Under the pieces are notes generated by a model, which was given only the letters and a program-made list of their open reading frames with translations, was not told the DNA's origin and made no database searches. Made by a program: the position numbers and the translations under genes. Below are positions 53,520 to 62,617 of a stretch of 64,000 bases of DNA, in pieces (within the stretch, counting starts at the first letter, position 1; every line of letters starts with the position of its first letter). The DNA comes from Aquimarina aggregata (GTDB lineage: Bacteria; Bacteroidota; Bacteroidia; Flavobacteriales; Flavobacteriaceae). Location: NCBI RefSeq assembly GCF_001632745.1, contig NZ_LQRT01000002.1, forward strand, positions 496,001 through 560,000, written 5' to 3'.

Positions 53520-54308
53520 ATGATTGCATTAAAAACAAAAGAGTTTTTAGGTAAAACAACAGAACAGTTTTCTTTTGGAGAATATGATATTTCTATGGTA
53601 AACTACCTTCAACCGGTATCAGAGGATTGGCATTCTCATGAAAAATATCATCTTTCTTTGGTGTTACAAGGGGGAAATTTAGAGTCACGAAAAGGACAGG
53701 ATATTCAAATTCTACCGGGTAGTATTGTGCTTTATGATAAGGAAATTGTACATCGTAATAGACATACAGCATTTCCTTCAAAAAATTTAAACATAGAAAT
53801 TGATGATGATTTCTTTGCGAAAAATGAGCTCTCTACTTCGGATTTTCAAAATTCGATTGTTAAAAATGTAGAGGTTCAATTTGGGCTATTAAAAATATAT
53901 AAAGAGTTACATATAAATGATGTTTCCTCGGCAGCATCAATACATACATCCTTACTTACGCTATTTTCTGATTATAATTCCGTTTTAAATCAAAGACCAC
54001 CTTGGGTGGATAAAATTAGAGAAATACTATGCGATCGCTGGGATGAATTCATTACGCTTAATGAACTCTCTAATGAGCTTAATGTGCACCCGGTTACGAT
54101 TTCAAAATACTTTTCAAAATATTTTAAGTGTTCTTTTGGTGAGTATATGCGAAGAATTAAAATAGAAAAGGCCATTTTGTATTTAAAGCATACTGATAAA
54201 TCTTTAACCGAAATTACTTTTCTATGTGGTTTTTCTGATCAAAGCCATTTTTCAAAAATATTTAAACAAAACACGGGATTTAAACCTAATGAGTTTAAAC
54301 ATTTATAG
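53520..54308 (+). CDS. AraC-family transcriptional regulator
   Basis: 262 residues. N-terminal cupin sensor (about 15-100; WHSHEKYHLSLVLQGG, RKGQDIQILPGSIVLYDKEIVHRN) and C-terminal double HTH (about 165-262): ITLNELSNELNVHPVTISKYFSKYFKCSFGEYMRRIKIEKAI and LTEITFLCGFSDQSHFSKIFKQNTGFKPNEF. Ligand unknown; divergent from the secreted propeller-like operon. Confidence 0.92.
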   Translation: MIALKTKEFLGKTTEQFSFGEYDISMVNYLQPVSEDWHSHEKYHLSLVLQGGNLESRKGQDIQILPGSIVLYDKEIVHRNRHTAFPSKNLNIEIDDDFFAKNELSTSDFQNSIVKNVEVQFGLLKIYKELHINDVSSAASIHTSLLTLFSDYNSVLNQRPPWVDKIREILCDRWDEFITLNELSNELNVHPVTISKYFSKYFKCSFGEYMRRIKIEKAILYLKHTDKSLTEITFLCGFSDQSHFSKIFKQNTGFKPNEFKHL

Positions 54309-54429
54309 AAGTTTTTTGTGATACGCTAATTTCATCCTATTTTTTAACTGATTTTCTTTATTAATTTACAATTCAAATAAAAGTAATAGATTTCAATATC
54401 AGGATATTAGTAATCATTCATCACAATTC

Positions 54430-55749
54430 ATGAAACAAACAGTCAATTTGAAAAGTATAATAGTAATCGCATTTCTTTTCACAACAACATTATTTTTTGC
54501 GCAGTCTAATAATGACATAGTCAAACAAGTTCAGGGTTTATTAGAAGAGAATTATATTTTCTTAGATAAAGCCAAAGAAACTAATGCACATTTAAATCAG
54601 CTTATCAAAAAAGGATATTTTGAGAATAAAGAACCTTTAGATTTTGCCACTTCACTTACCAAAGAGTTAAGAAAAATAACGAAGGATAAACATCTTAGAT
54701 TTTCCGCTCCGAATAGAGATAGAACCTCTAAAAACAAAGAGAACTCATTTACAAATTATTTATCTCGTTATAGATCACCGATGCTAAGAGGGTTTCAATT
54801 AATGGATTCAAACATTGGTTATATTGATCTTGCTTTTTTTGGTGGAGCCGAAATACACTTGGCTAAGATAGACGTGGCTATGAAAGCTATGGAAGCTGCA
54901 GATGCAATCATTATTGATATGAGAAGAAATACGGGGGGTAGTCCGACTACAGTTAATTACTTGTCTAGTTATTTTTTTAGCGAAAAATTATTATTAAACA
55001 CTATATATTCTAGAGCAAACGATCACTCAGAAGAAATGTGGGTTACAGATGTAAAAGGGGTAAAGAGACCAAAGGTTCCAGTATATATTTTAACTAGCCA
55101 ATCAACTTTTTCTGGAGCCGAAGACTTTTCATATACCATGCAAAGTAGAGGTAGAGCTACGGTTATAGGTGAGATAACTGGAGGTGGAGCACACCCCACC
55201 CGCGGTTTTCCACTTGATAAAGGTTATACTATCGGTATCCCATTTGCAAGAACGATTAATCCTGTAACCAAAACGAATTGGGAAGGTGTTGGGGTGCAAC
55301 CAGATATAAAAATACCTGCAAAGAATGCTAAGGAAAAAGCCAAAGAATTGGCTTTGATAAAATCTAAGGAATACAAAGATTCAATGTTTAAACCTTTAGA
55401 AAAAGCATTATTGACTTTAGAAAAAGAAAAAATCACAAAGGAAAAAGAAGATAAGATAACAAAACAATTTGAAGTATTAGTCAAAAGTAATATGCTAGAT
55501 GAAGGAGGCATAAATAGTTTAGGATATGCCTATATTCAACAAAAAAAGACTACAGTCGCCTCGACTATTTTTAAAGTAAATACAATATTGTTTCCTGACT
55601 CTGCAAATACATGGGATAGTTTAGCAGAAAGCTATTTAGAATTAAATAATAAAGAAAAGGCAATTAAATATTATAATAAGGCAATTAAGATGGATCCCGA
55701 AGGTGATACTGGTAGTAATGCCAAAAGAATGTTGAAGAGTATAAAATAA
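54430..55749 (+). CDS. secreted S41-family (C-terminal-processing-like) peptidase with TPR
   Basis: 439 residues. Signal peptide (SIIVIAFLFTTTLFFAQ), N-terminal helical region, S41 core (about 120-290) with IDMRRNTGGSP, nucleophile Ser in TSQSTFSGAEDF, GEITGGGAHP and VQPDIKIP, then a C-terminal helical part with TPR-like NTWDSLAESYLELNNKEKAIKYYNKAIKMDPEG. No PDZ domain is evident, as in the IRBP/interphotoreceptor type of S41 proteins. Confidence 0.88.
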   Translation: MKQTVNLKSIIVIAFLFTTTLFFAQSNNDIVKQVQGLLEENYIFLDKAKETNAHLNQLIKKGYFENKEPLDFATSLTKELRKITKDKHLRFSAPNRDRTSKNKENSFTNYLSRYRSPMLRGFQLMDSNIGYIDLAFFGGAEIHLAKIDVAMKAMEAADAIIIDMRRNTGGSPTTVNYLSSYFFSEKLLLNTIYSRANDHSEEMWVTDVKGVKRPKVPVYILTSQSTFSGAEDFSYTMQSRGRATVIGEITGGGAHPTRGFPLDKGYTIGIPFARTINPVTKTNWEGVGVQPDIKIPAKNAKEKAKELALIKSKEYKDSMFKPLEKALLTLEKEKITKEKEDKITKQFEVLVKSNMLDEGGINSLGYAYIQQKKTTVASTIFKVNTILFPDSANTWDSLAESYLELNNKEKAIKYYNKAIKMDPEGDTGSNAKRMLKSIK

Positions 55750-55773
55750 TTACTGTTATAGCTTTTTTTTTAA

Positions 55774-55793
55774 AATAAGTCGAGAGACTTATT
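55774..55793 (+). terminator. short hairpin after the S41 gene
   Basis: AATAAGTC (55774-55781), GAGA loop, GACTTATT (55786-55793), then CATTTTA. Weak U tract. Confidence 0.4.
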
Positions 55794-55811
55794 CATTTTA
55801 AGTGTGCTTTA

Positions 55812-55854
55812 AAAAATAGGCCACATAGGTATACAACCTGTGTGGCCTATTTTT
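55812..55854. terminator. bidirectional terminator overlapping the mini-XRE stop
   Basis: 19-base arms 55812-55830 and 55836-55854 pair with one wobble; core TAGGCCACA/TGTGGCCTA with A/T tracts on both sides. The right arm includes the stop codon of the minus-strand gene. Confidence 0.82.
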
Positions 55855-56056
55855 CTTTATAATCAATAATATCTTTTATATCCACATCCATATAATCGGC
55901 AATTTTTTGTAGTCGTTCAAAATCTTTTAACAAGTCTTTTTTCTTAACGACATAATCTCCCGCTTGCGGACTAACGCCAAGAACTTTTGAAATTCCATAC
56001 ACCGTTTTTGCTCCTTTACTTTTTTTAAGGAGTTTTTTTAGTTTTCTGTTAACCAT
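55847..56056 (-). CDS. small XRE-like DNA-binding protein
   Basis: 69 residues, strongly basic start (NRKLKKLLKKSKGAKT), then an HTH-like core: VYGISKVLGVSPQAGDYVVKKKDLLKDFERLQKIADYMDVDIKDII, matching the end of Cro/C1-type domains. An exact -7 box TATATTTG lies on the minus strand at 56086-56079, 23 bases upstream. Divergent from a secreted-protein gene that it may control. Stop codon is inside a strong terminator. Confidence 0.65.
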   Translation of the reverse strand: MVNRKLKKLLKKSKGAKTVYGISKVLGVSPQAGDYVVKKKDLLKDFERLQKIADYMDVDIKDIIDYKEK

Positions 56057-56111
56057 AGTAAAATATGTAAAAAGGAATCAAATATACAAATAAATTTTTA
56101 TTAAAAAAATA

Positions 56112-56142
56112 TTTGATTATTCAAACATTATATGTATATTCG
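56112..56142 (+). promoter_or_regulatory. promoter of the 56169 gene
   Basis: TTTG (56112-56115), 19-base spacer, TATATTCG (56135-56142; 7/8). Confidence 0.5.
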
Positions 56143-56168
56143 TGAAATACTAATTCAAATCATCGACT

Positions 56169-56525
56169 ATGAAACTTTTATTGGCAACTTTGGCTTTATG
56201 CGCAACTTTAGGAAACGCAGCTCCTTCTTTTACAGGAGACAGTATTATTAAGGAGAAGAATGAAAAGAATGACAAAAAGAAGAAATCTGATGACAGATCA
56301 TCTAAGAATAAAAACATGCATTCTGTTAAGAAATGGAGAATGACTGTTGAATACACTAATGGAAGTGTGATTTCTAAAACAATAATAGTTGCTAAGAATT
56401 CAGAATTAAGTGCTTTAGAAACAGCGTTTAAAGAAGCTGATAAGTATTTAAAAAGAAAGAATAATGTGAAAAATTACAGTATATCACCTGTTACAAATGA
56501 TTATGTTCTTCTAGCGGGAGACTAA
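56169..56525 (+). CDS. small secreted basic protein
   Basis: 118 residues. Signal peptide LLLATLALCATLGNAAP, a long Lys/Asp/Asn-rich linker (IIKEKNEKNDKKKKSDDRSSKNKN), then a compact domain (KKWRMTVEYTNGSVISKTIIVAKNSELSALETAF...). No family recognised. Own promoter and terminator; divergent from the mini-XRE gene. Confidence 0.68.
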   Translation: MKLLLATLALCATLGNAAPSFTGDSIIKEKNEKNDKKKKSDDRSSKNKNMHSVKKWRMTVEYTNGSVISKTIIVAKNSELSALETAFKEADKYLKRKNNVKNYSISPVTNDYVLLAGD

Positions 56526-56562
56526 AAAGTATTATCAATACCCTGAACTAACCTATGTTATT

Positions 56563-56597
56563 AAGAAAGGTCATAAATCTAATTTATGACCTTTCTT
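56563..56597 (+). terminator. terminator of the 56169 gene
   Basis: AAGAAAGGTCATAAAT (56563-56578), CTA, ATTTATGACCTTTCTT (56582-56597), then a T-rich run: perfect 16-bp stem. Confidence 0.88.
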
Positions 56598-56756
56598 TTT
56601 TTTTGATCGTAAAAAAGTACACTTATACGTGTGTTTATAATAACAGAAAGCAGAAATGGATCATCGAGATGGGGTATTTTTCTGATAGTTAATTACAGTA
56701 TTTTTGTATTTATACAAACATTTAACCTTTGAAATCATAGATAGTTTAAATAGGCC

Positions 56757-56787
56757 TTAAAAAAAATCCTTGTTATTATTAAGGATT
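56757..56787 (-). terminator. extra minus-strand hairpin with U tract
   Basis: AATCCTT (56765-56771)/AAGGATT (56781-56787) with ten A on the plus strand at 56757-56766. It lies beyond the LRR gene's own terminator, so it is a back-up terminator or the end of a short RNA from 56788-56843. Confidence 0.5.
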
Positions 56788-56843
56788 GTAGAGTAGTATG
56801 CGTGAACAATCTGATTTAGAAAAGAGACATTCTACATAACTAT

Positions 56844-56878
56844 AAAAAAAACCTCTAGTATTCTTTACTAGAGGTTTT
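56844..56878 (-). terminator. terminator of the LRR lipoprotein gene
   Basis: AAAACCTCTAGTA (56848-56860), TTCTT, TACTAGAGGTTTT (56866-56878); minus-strand U tract from 56847 down. Confidence 0.85.
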
Positions 56879-56901
56879 AAATTTTTCTGTTCTATAAATT
56901 A

Positions 56902-58455
56902 TTACATACAACTGGTTGCTGCATCTTTATTGATAGTGGTATCAGCGTCTGCTAAATCACAAATAACTTGCGGTATACTTATTAAAGATGTATTATTTGT
57001 AATATTTAGTTCTGTAAGATTTGATAAGTTAGCAATCTGCGTAGGTAAAGAAGTCAATGAATTACTATCTAAGAATAGTTTTGATAAGTTCGTTAGGTTT
57101 CCAATTCCAGTTGGTACCGTTGAAATGGTATTTCCAGACAAATACAGCTCTGTAAGATCTGTAAGCCCTAGTACTTGTGTTGGAAAAGAACTTAAGTCTG
57201 CATTGGATAGATTTAAGAAAGTAAGATTACTTAAATTACCAATTTCTGTTGGTATAGGATAATTAGCTCCTATTAAACTTAATCGTGTAAGATTATCTAA
57301 GTTACCTATTTCAGATGGTAAACCTGTAAGATCAAAATTCTGACTTAAATTTAAACTAATAAGATTATTTAGATTACCAATAGTTGAAGGTATCGTAGTA
57401 ATATCCGTATTAAATAAATCTAAAAATTCTAGATTGGTTAGTGTTCCTATCTGAGCTGGTATAGATTTTAGCGGGTTATTACTTAGAAGGAATTGAGTTA
57501 ATGTTTGCGATAAATTACTAATTTCTGCAGGAATGGACTCTATACCGTTATTTTGCAAATACAATAAACTTAACATTGATAAATCTCCTATTTGCGAAGG
57601 AAGAACAGTAAGTCCTTTAGCAGTAAGTGTCAATGCAGTAACTCTATCATTTTCAGAATTTACGCCTTCATAGGTGCTAATGTCTAAATTATTAAAATCC
57701 CAACTTAATGTATTACCAGGATTAGCATCATATATAGCCTTTAACGTTGCATAATCTGATTCGTTTCTCGTAACAGTAACTGTATAACTTGTTGTACTAT
57801 TATCCTGAGCACTAACTTCAAAGTTTACTGCAGACGAAAAATCTATTGCCGTATTTGATGATGGAGTAGAGGATGCACCGTCTGATAATTCGATTGTTGG
57901 AATAAGTGCCGTTATCGCAGCACCGAATGGCACATTTAAAGTTATAGTTTTATTACTTTCATCTATCGTACCATCTATATCTTCTTTAACAGAAGGATTC
58001 ATGTCTACTGTAAATGAGAACGCTGTAATTCTTTTTTCAGAATTTTGTGCATTCGTTATTGTAACAGTATACGTTGCTTCGGTTCCGTCTTCTGCGGTTA
58101 CTGTAAACGTAACTGGAGAAGCAAAATTCCTTGGCATACCACTATCTGGAGAAATCTGAGCTTTATCAGATATCGTAATACTAGGAGCTAAAGACGTTAA
58201 ACTAATTCCAAATGGAACTACCAAATCAATAGTCTTATTATCTTCATTTATTGTTCCCGTAATATTTTGACTCAAGGTGGCATTGTTCGCCGTAGCTAAT
58301 AAAAAGCTCGTTATCCTTTTATCACTACTTTTTAATTCTTCTCCACTAGTATCATCTCCGCCACTACTACAAGATGTAAGTAATACAGATAAAAATAATA
58401 GTATGAAAGCTGACTTAGAGAATATATCTCTTGATTCCAATTCAAGTCTCCTCAT
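56902..58455 (-). CDS. leucine-rich-repeat lipoprotein with two DUF5018-like domains
   Basis: 517 residues from ATG 58455 (MRRLELES); an upstream in-frame ATG at 58482 would give an unusual extra 9 residues. SPII signal with LLTSC lipobox, Ser/Gly/Asp tether, two DUF5018-like Ig modules (KRITSFLLATANN...TVTITN and KRITAFSFTVDMNPS...TVTVTRNE), then about eight LRRs of the 'L..LP..IGNL.NL..L.L' type (about 290-500) and a C-terminal Cys pair. Surface binding protein of unknown ligand. Confidence 0.85.
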   Translation of the reverse strand: MRRLELESRDIFSKSAFILLFLSVLLTSCSSGGDDTSGEELKSSDKRITSFLLATANNATLSQNITGTINEDNKTIDLVVPFGISLTSLAPSITISDKAQISPDSGMPRNFASPVTFTVTAEDGTEATYTVTITNAQNSEKRITAFSFTVDMNPSVKEDIDGTIDESNKTITLNVPFGAAITALIPTIELSDGASSTPSSNTAIDFSSAVNFEVSAQDNSTTSYTVTVTRNESDYATLKAIYDANPGNTLSWDFNNLDISTYEGVNSENDRVTALTLTAKGLTVLPSQIGDLSMLSLLYLQNNGIESIPAEISNLSQTLTQFLLSNNPLKSIPAQIGTLTNLEFLDLFNTDITTIPSTIGNLNNLISLNLSQNFDLTGLPSEIGNLDNLTRLSLIGANYPIPTEIGNLSNLTFLNLSNADLSSFPTQVLGLTDLTELYLSGNTISTVPTGIGNLTNLSKLFLDSNSLTSLPTQIANLSNLTELNITNNTSLISIPQVICDLADADTTINKDAATSCM

Positions 58456-58482
58456 AATAAAAATTAGGTTAAGTTGAGGCAA

Positions 58483-58974
58483 AAATAGTTAAATTTTGTT
58501 AAAATGCAATTTTTAAGACTATCAATATTACGAAACCCCTTAATTTTTCGGTAGATATGAAATAATTAATCGTGATTTTTTGCAATATAAAAATCAAGAA
58601 AATATATGAATTGTTAATAAAAAAATATATTCTTCTACTTTTAAATGATCAAATTTTAGGTTTGATTAACATTATGTTGAATTGGAATTAGATTAAAATT
58701 GTAATGTAAGGGTGAAAACCCCTAATTTTTAAAAGTTATATACCCCAATTATTTTGGTGATTAATTTAACTATACGTATGTTAAATTTTATTTATAACTT
58801 CTCTATACCCTTGTTTTTATTATACCTAACAAGAAGTGAAAAATATAAGTTAAGCTTAATTAGGTCAATTTTAAAAATTCTATTTCTATTTTCGAATAAT
58901 AATAATTAAATTTAAACTCCTCTAATTGTCATAATGCCCTCATAGCTTTATTAATCTGATTACCAATAGCTTTA
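58483..58974. other. 492-bp AT-rich intergenic region
   Basis: Between divergent LRR and lipoprotein genes. The only structured piece is GGG-TGAAAA-CCC (58710-58721); no gene, no strong promoter match was found. Confidence 0.45.
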
Positions 58975-59394
58975 ATGTGTAAAAACATGAAGTTGTTTAA
59001 AATATTTGTTATGACAATATTTTCTAAAAATATAGTACACAAAATACTATTAATCTGTGGTATTATTTTGTTATTTAATTCATGTTACTCTGTAAGACTT
59101 GTTAGTACCAATGGTGCGCCAATGCCATGTCAAACCGGGGTAGATGTTGAATGTCCTGAAGGATTGGGGAATTACTACAGAGATAAAAGAGTCATCGTTA
59201 TTGATACGGTTATAAAAACCGGAGCGGCTGTTGATGACGCAACGATGCGAATACAAAGATTGGGGTGTGAGAGTGGAAAAATATTTTCTGTAGAGTATAA
59301 AAATACTCTGGGAGGGTCTCTTTTATATATCGCAACCTTTGGAAGCAAGCGAAAAGTAAAAATCAAATACGTCTGTATGAAACCAGAAAATTAA
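58975..59394 (+). CDS. small lipoprotein
   Basis: Up to 139 residues; ATG choices are 58975, 58987 and 59011. Start 59011 gives the most ordinary signal (KILLICGIILLFNSC lipobox). The mature part has four further Cys and a C-terminal beta segment (GGSLLYIATFGSKRKVKIKYVC), recalling small Bor-like outer-membrane lipoproteins, not proven. It starts a co-oriented row with the FAD oxidase 6 bases downstream, so the two genes are coupled. Confidence 0.6.
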   Translation: MCKNMKLFKIFVMTIFSKNIVHKILLICGIILLFNSCYSVRLVSTNGAPMPCQTGVDVECPEGLGNYYRDKRVIVIDTVIKTGAAVDDATMRIQRLGCESGKIFSVEYKNTLGGSLLYIATFGSKRKVKIKYVCMKPEN

Positions 59395-59400
59395 TAAATT

Positions 59401-61011
59401 ATGGCAAATACTACTTCTCATCACATATCACACTGGGATACACTACATAATAATGGCCCTTTTCCATTAAAGCTATTACAAAAAACAAAATTAGAAGGAA
59501 AAGCTAATATGCCTTCTGAAATTGATAGGTATAATGATGCTGCCGCTGAAATTCGTCATCTTTTACAAGATGCATTGGATAACAATGAGGGTTTTAGAGC
59601 ATATGGAGCGCGTTGGTCGATGTCTAGTATAGCACATCAAAAAGATAGAATGCACTATAATGTTTTTATGAATTTAGATTTACAAATCTCTTCAAGAGAT
59701 CTTCATCATCAAACGGTTTATGAACAATCTAATATATTCTTTTTTGAATGTGGTAATACTATAAAAGAAATTTCTCAGGCGTTAGGAGCACATGGCAAAT
59801 CCTTAAAAACTAGTGGTGCAAGTAATGGGCAAACCATTGCGGGTTGTATTGGTACCGGTGTTCATGGATCTGCTCTTGATGTCGGATCAGTTCAGGACTA
59901 TGTTATTGGTCTTAATTTAATTTTAGGGCCTAAGCCTGAAGATATTGTATATATAGAAAGACATACCAAACCAGCTTTAAATGATGCCTTTGCAGATAAA
60001 ATTAAAGCAAGAATTATTCGTAATGATGGATTGTTTAATGCAGCATTGGTAGGATTGGGCTCATTCGGATTTATACATGGCGTAACCATTGAAGCAGAAG
60101 ATCAATTTTTATTAAAAAGATATGTAAGAAAAATAGATAAGAATACAGCTTTGAGACTTGCTACAACAATGGATTTTGCAAACTCAGATTTTAAAATTGA
60201 TAACGAAGTTGATGCAAACGGAAGAGGAAAAAGACCATATCATTACAAAGTTTTTATTAATCCTTATACGTCAGAGGATACATATGTTATTGAGGCTATG
60301 TATAAAAAGACGTACACAAATAATTACCCTGATCCTTTTACTACAATTGAAAAATCAGTTTATAAGGATCTAATTCATCTTTTGATAAAAATAAGCGAAC
60401 GATTTCCAAAAAAAATACCTTGGTTTATAAAACGATTACAAAAACAAATTTTACCCGATGTAGATGAAGAATCGTTAGGAACACTTTATGAAACCTTTTG
60501 GGATGCACCATACCAAGGACCAGCTTTTGCCTGTTCTTTTGGAGTTGATCATAAAGATTCAAAGAAAGCATTGCAATTATTAGTTGATTTAACAAACAAT
60601 GAAGGTCCCATTCCTGGTATTTATGCAATGAGATTTGTCAAGAAAACAGAAGCTACACTGGGATTCACAAAATTCCCGATTACCTGTATGATAGAAATTG
60701 ATGGCGTATTATGGAAAAAAAGTAATCAATTAATGAGTTTAAAAGAATTCTCGCGCAGAATGATTCAGGTATTACAACAAAATAGTATTGATTTTACAAT
60801 ACATTGGGGAAAAAATTCGGATTGGGGATTCCCTAATTTAGTAAAAGACATGTATGGCGCCAAAGCTGATGAATGGAAGAATTACAGAGAAAACCTGTTG
60901 TCTAAAGAGATGTTAAACGTGTTTTCTAATGATTTTTTGAAAACAATAAAGCTATATGATGCCTCAAACACCAATGTCGTAGATGAAGAACTAATTGCAT
61001 CGATAACATAA
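59401..61011 (+). CDS. FAD-linked oxidase, VAO/PCMH family
   Basis: 536 residues. FAD-binding PCMH domain (about 45-230): RAYGARWSMSSIA, ECGNTIKEISQALGAHGKSLKTSGASNGQTIAGCIGTGVHGSALDVGSVQDYVIGLNLI; a substrate domain with ALO-like features follows (CSFGVDHKDSKKALQLL; FTIHWGKNSDW). It is related to aldonolactone or alditol oxidases. No signal peptide, so cytosolic. Substrate unknown. Confidence 0.85.
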   Translation: MANTTSHHISHWDTLHNNGPFPLKLLQKTKLEGKANMPSEIDRYNDAAAEIRHLLQDALDNNEGFRAYGARWSMSSIAHQKDRMHYNVFMNLDLQISSRDLHHQTVYEQSNIFFFECGNTIKEISQALGAHGKSLKTSGASNGQTIAGCIGTGVHGSALDVGSVQDYVIGLNLILGPKPEDIVYIERHTKPALNDAFADKIKARIIRNDGLFNAALVGLGSFGFIHGVTIEAEDQFLLKRYVRKIDKNTALRLATTMDFANSDFKIDNEVDANGRGKRPYHYKVFINPYTSEDTYVIEAMYKKTYTNNYPDPFTTIEKSVYKDLIHLLIKISERFPKKIPWFIKRLQKQILPDVDEESLGTLYETFWDAPYQGPAFACSFGVDHKDSKKALQLLVDLTNNEGPIPGIYAMRFVKKTEATLGFTKFPITCMIEIDGVLWKKSNQLMSLKEFSRRMIQVLQQNSIDFTIHWGKNSDWGFPNLVKDMYGAKADEWKNYRENLLSKEMLNVFSNDFLKTIKLYDASNTNVVDEELIASIT

Positions 61012-61102
61012 AAAAGGTTAGGTGTAATTTTAATAGGAAATTAAGCGTACAGTAGTATAATAATTCATTTTATATATAACAGACTTTTAAATCCTTTTAA
61101 TT

Positions 61103-62554
61103 ATGAATCAAATCAAGTTTAGCCAAGACCAGCAAGAGTTTTTAAAAGAAATGGAGAAGAAATTATCTTCACATTTTGATCAGAATTTATCAAAAGATAT
61201 TATTTCTAAGATTCCTCAATTTTGGGAATTTCTAATTGGTTGTGAAAAGTCTCTAAATGATCGTCATTTTCCTTTAGAAAAAGATAGATATGATAAAGAG
61301 TATGGATTTGCTCTGTATTTGCTTAATCATGAAATTCCTTCTTCTCTAACAAATTTATTGAAAAGGATGTATAAAATGCCAGATAGTAGCATTGATTTTG
61401 ATAAACTGATCAAAGATATAGAAGATGAAGGTTGGTTAAGTGGAGATGGAAGTTTGTATGCTATTTCTAAATATGCAGCATTGGATCCAGGGTGGTTTAT
61501 TTCACTTCTGGATTATTTATGGTATAAATATTTGGATCCAAAAGGAGTTCATGATTTTAAAGAAGCTAATATTATTATACCGGCTCATTCTGAACCATTA
61601 CCTACAAACATTTCTATTGCGGTTATAGGTGATTGGGGAACCGGCGTTTGGGAAGATGGGAATGAAAAGTATTGTCCTGCTCAGTTGGTAATTGATGGCC
61701 TTAAAAATTTAGAAAAGCAGCCGGATATCATTATTCACTTGGGCGATGTTTATTATGCTGGTACAGAAAATGAAGAATTAAAAAACTTTGTAAATATGTT
61801 GCCAGATGAGTATAAGAATAAGGTATTTACATTAAATAGTAACCATGAGATGTATAATGGTGCTAATGGATATTTTAATGAAGCCTTGAGCTCATCTTTT
61901 TTAACACAACAATCAGAAACTAGTTATTTTGCCATAGAGATAAATGATTGGATAATTGTTGCCTTAGATTCTGCATATTATGATGAGAGTAATTTGTACC
62001 TAAAAGGGGCGTTGACTAATTCTAAAGTACAGAATAACTCTCAAATAAAGTTTTTGACCGAAATGGCCAATAAACAAAAACAATTGATCCTAATGACCCA
62101 TCACAATGGTATCACATATGATGCCAGTGAACTTAATAACCCGTTATGGGATCAGGTTATTGGCGCACTAGGAGGTGCAGCTCCAGATGTATGGTATTGG
62201 GGACATATTCATAATGGAATTGTTTATAAAGAAGATCTTGATATTACTAATAGTTATAAAACAATAGGTGGTAATCCTTCCAAACTTCGTTGTTGTGGCC
62301 ATGCAGCTATACCCTTTGGTAATGCTTCTGGTTTAAATGTAGATGGAAAAGTAATAGACGATGTTTTATACTATGCGCATACCCCTATGAATGCCCCAAA
62401 TCCTGATCCAACTCAAAAATTAAGAGTTTTAAACGGTTTCGCAATCCTAGAGATTAATAATAAAGAACTTTTTGAAACCTTTTATGAAGTATCAAATACT
62501 AGCAGAACACCAATAAAAAAATGGTCGTCTGTACCAGATGCAGTAAATATATAG
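61103..62554 (+). CDS. metallophosphoesterase
   Basis: 483 residues. N-terminal helical part (1-165) of unknown role, then a calcineurin-like core: IAVIGDWGTG (metal Asp), IIHLGDVYYAG, TLNSNHEMYNG (Asn-His), LMTHHNG, and YWGHIHNG (His-x-His). All metal ligands are present. The substrate is unknown. No signal peptide. 91 bases downstream of the FAD oxidase gene. Confidence 0.88.
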   Translation: MNQIKFSQDQQEFLKEMEKKLSSHFDQNLSKDIISKIPQFWEFLIGCEKSLNDRHFPLEKDRYDKEYGFALYLLNHEIPSSLTNLLKRMYKMPDSSIDFDKLIKDIEDEGWLSGDGSLYAISKYAALDPGWFISLLDYLWYKYLDPKGVHDFKEANIIIPAHSEPLPTNISIAVIGDWGTGVWEDGNEKYCPAQLVIDGLKNLEKQPDIIIHLGDVYYAGTENEELKNFVNMLPDEYKNKVFTLNSNHEMYNGANGYFNEALSSSFLTQQSETSYFAIEINDWIIVALDSAYYDESNLYLKGALTNSKVQNNSQIKFLTEMANKQKQLILMTHHNGITYDASELNNPLWDQVIGALGGAAPDVWYWGHIHNGIVYKEDLDITNSYKTIGGNPSKLRCCGHAAIPFGNASGLNVDGKVIDDVLYYAHTPMNAPNPDPTQKLRVLNGFAILEINNKELFETFYEVSNTSRTPIKKWSSVPDAVNI

Positions 62555-62575
62555 TATGTTAAACTATTAAATTTT

Positions 62576-62615
62576 AAACGCCTATACTTAATATAACTAA
62601 AAAGTATAGGTGTTT
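62576..62615. terminator. bidirectional terminator
   Basis: AAACGCCTATACTT (62576-62589) pairs with AAGTATAGGTGTTT (62602-62615; one wobble), then T tract, between convergent metallophosphoesterase and amidase genes. Confidence 0.85.
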
Positions 62616-62617
62616 TT

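Larger units (their letters stand above)
56526..56901. other. 376-bp intergenic region with three hairpins
   Basis: Holds the 56563-56597, 56757-56787 and 56844-56878 hairpins and no reading frame with coding character. Confidence 0.5.

Noticed and set aside
58700..58760. Operator at GGG-TGAAAA-CCC in the 58.5-59.0 kb spacer
   Set aside because: Only a three-base arm dyad; too weak to claim.
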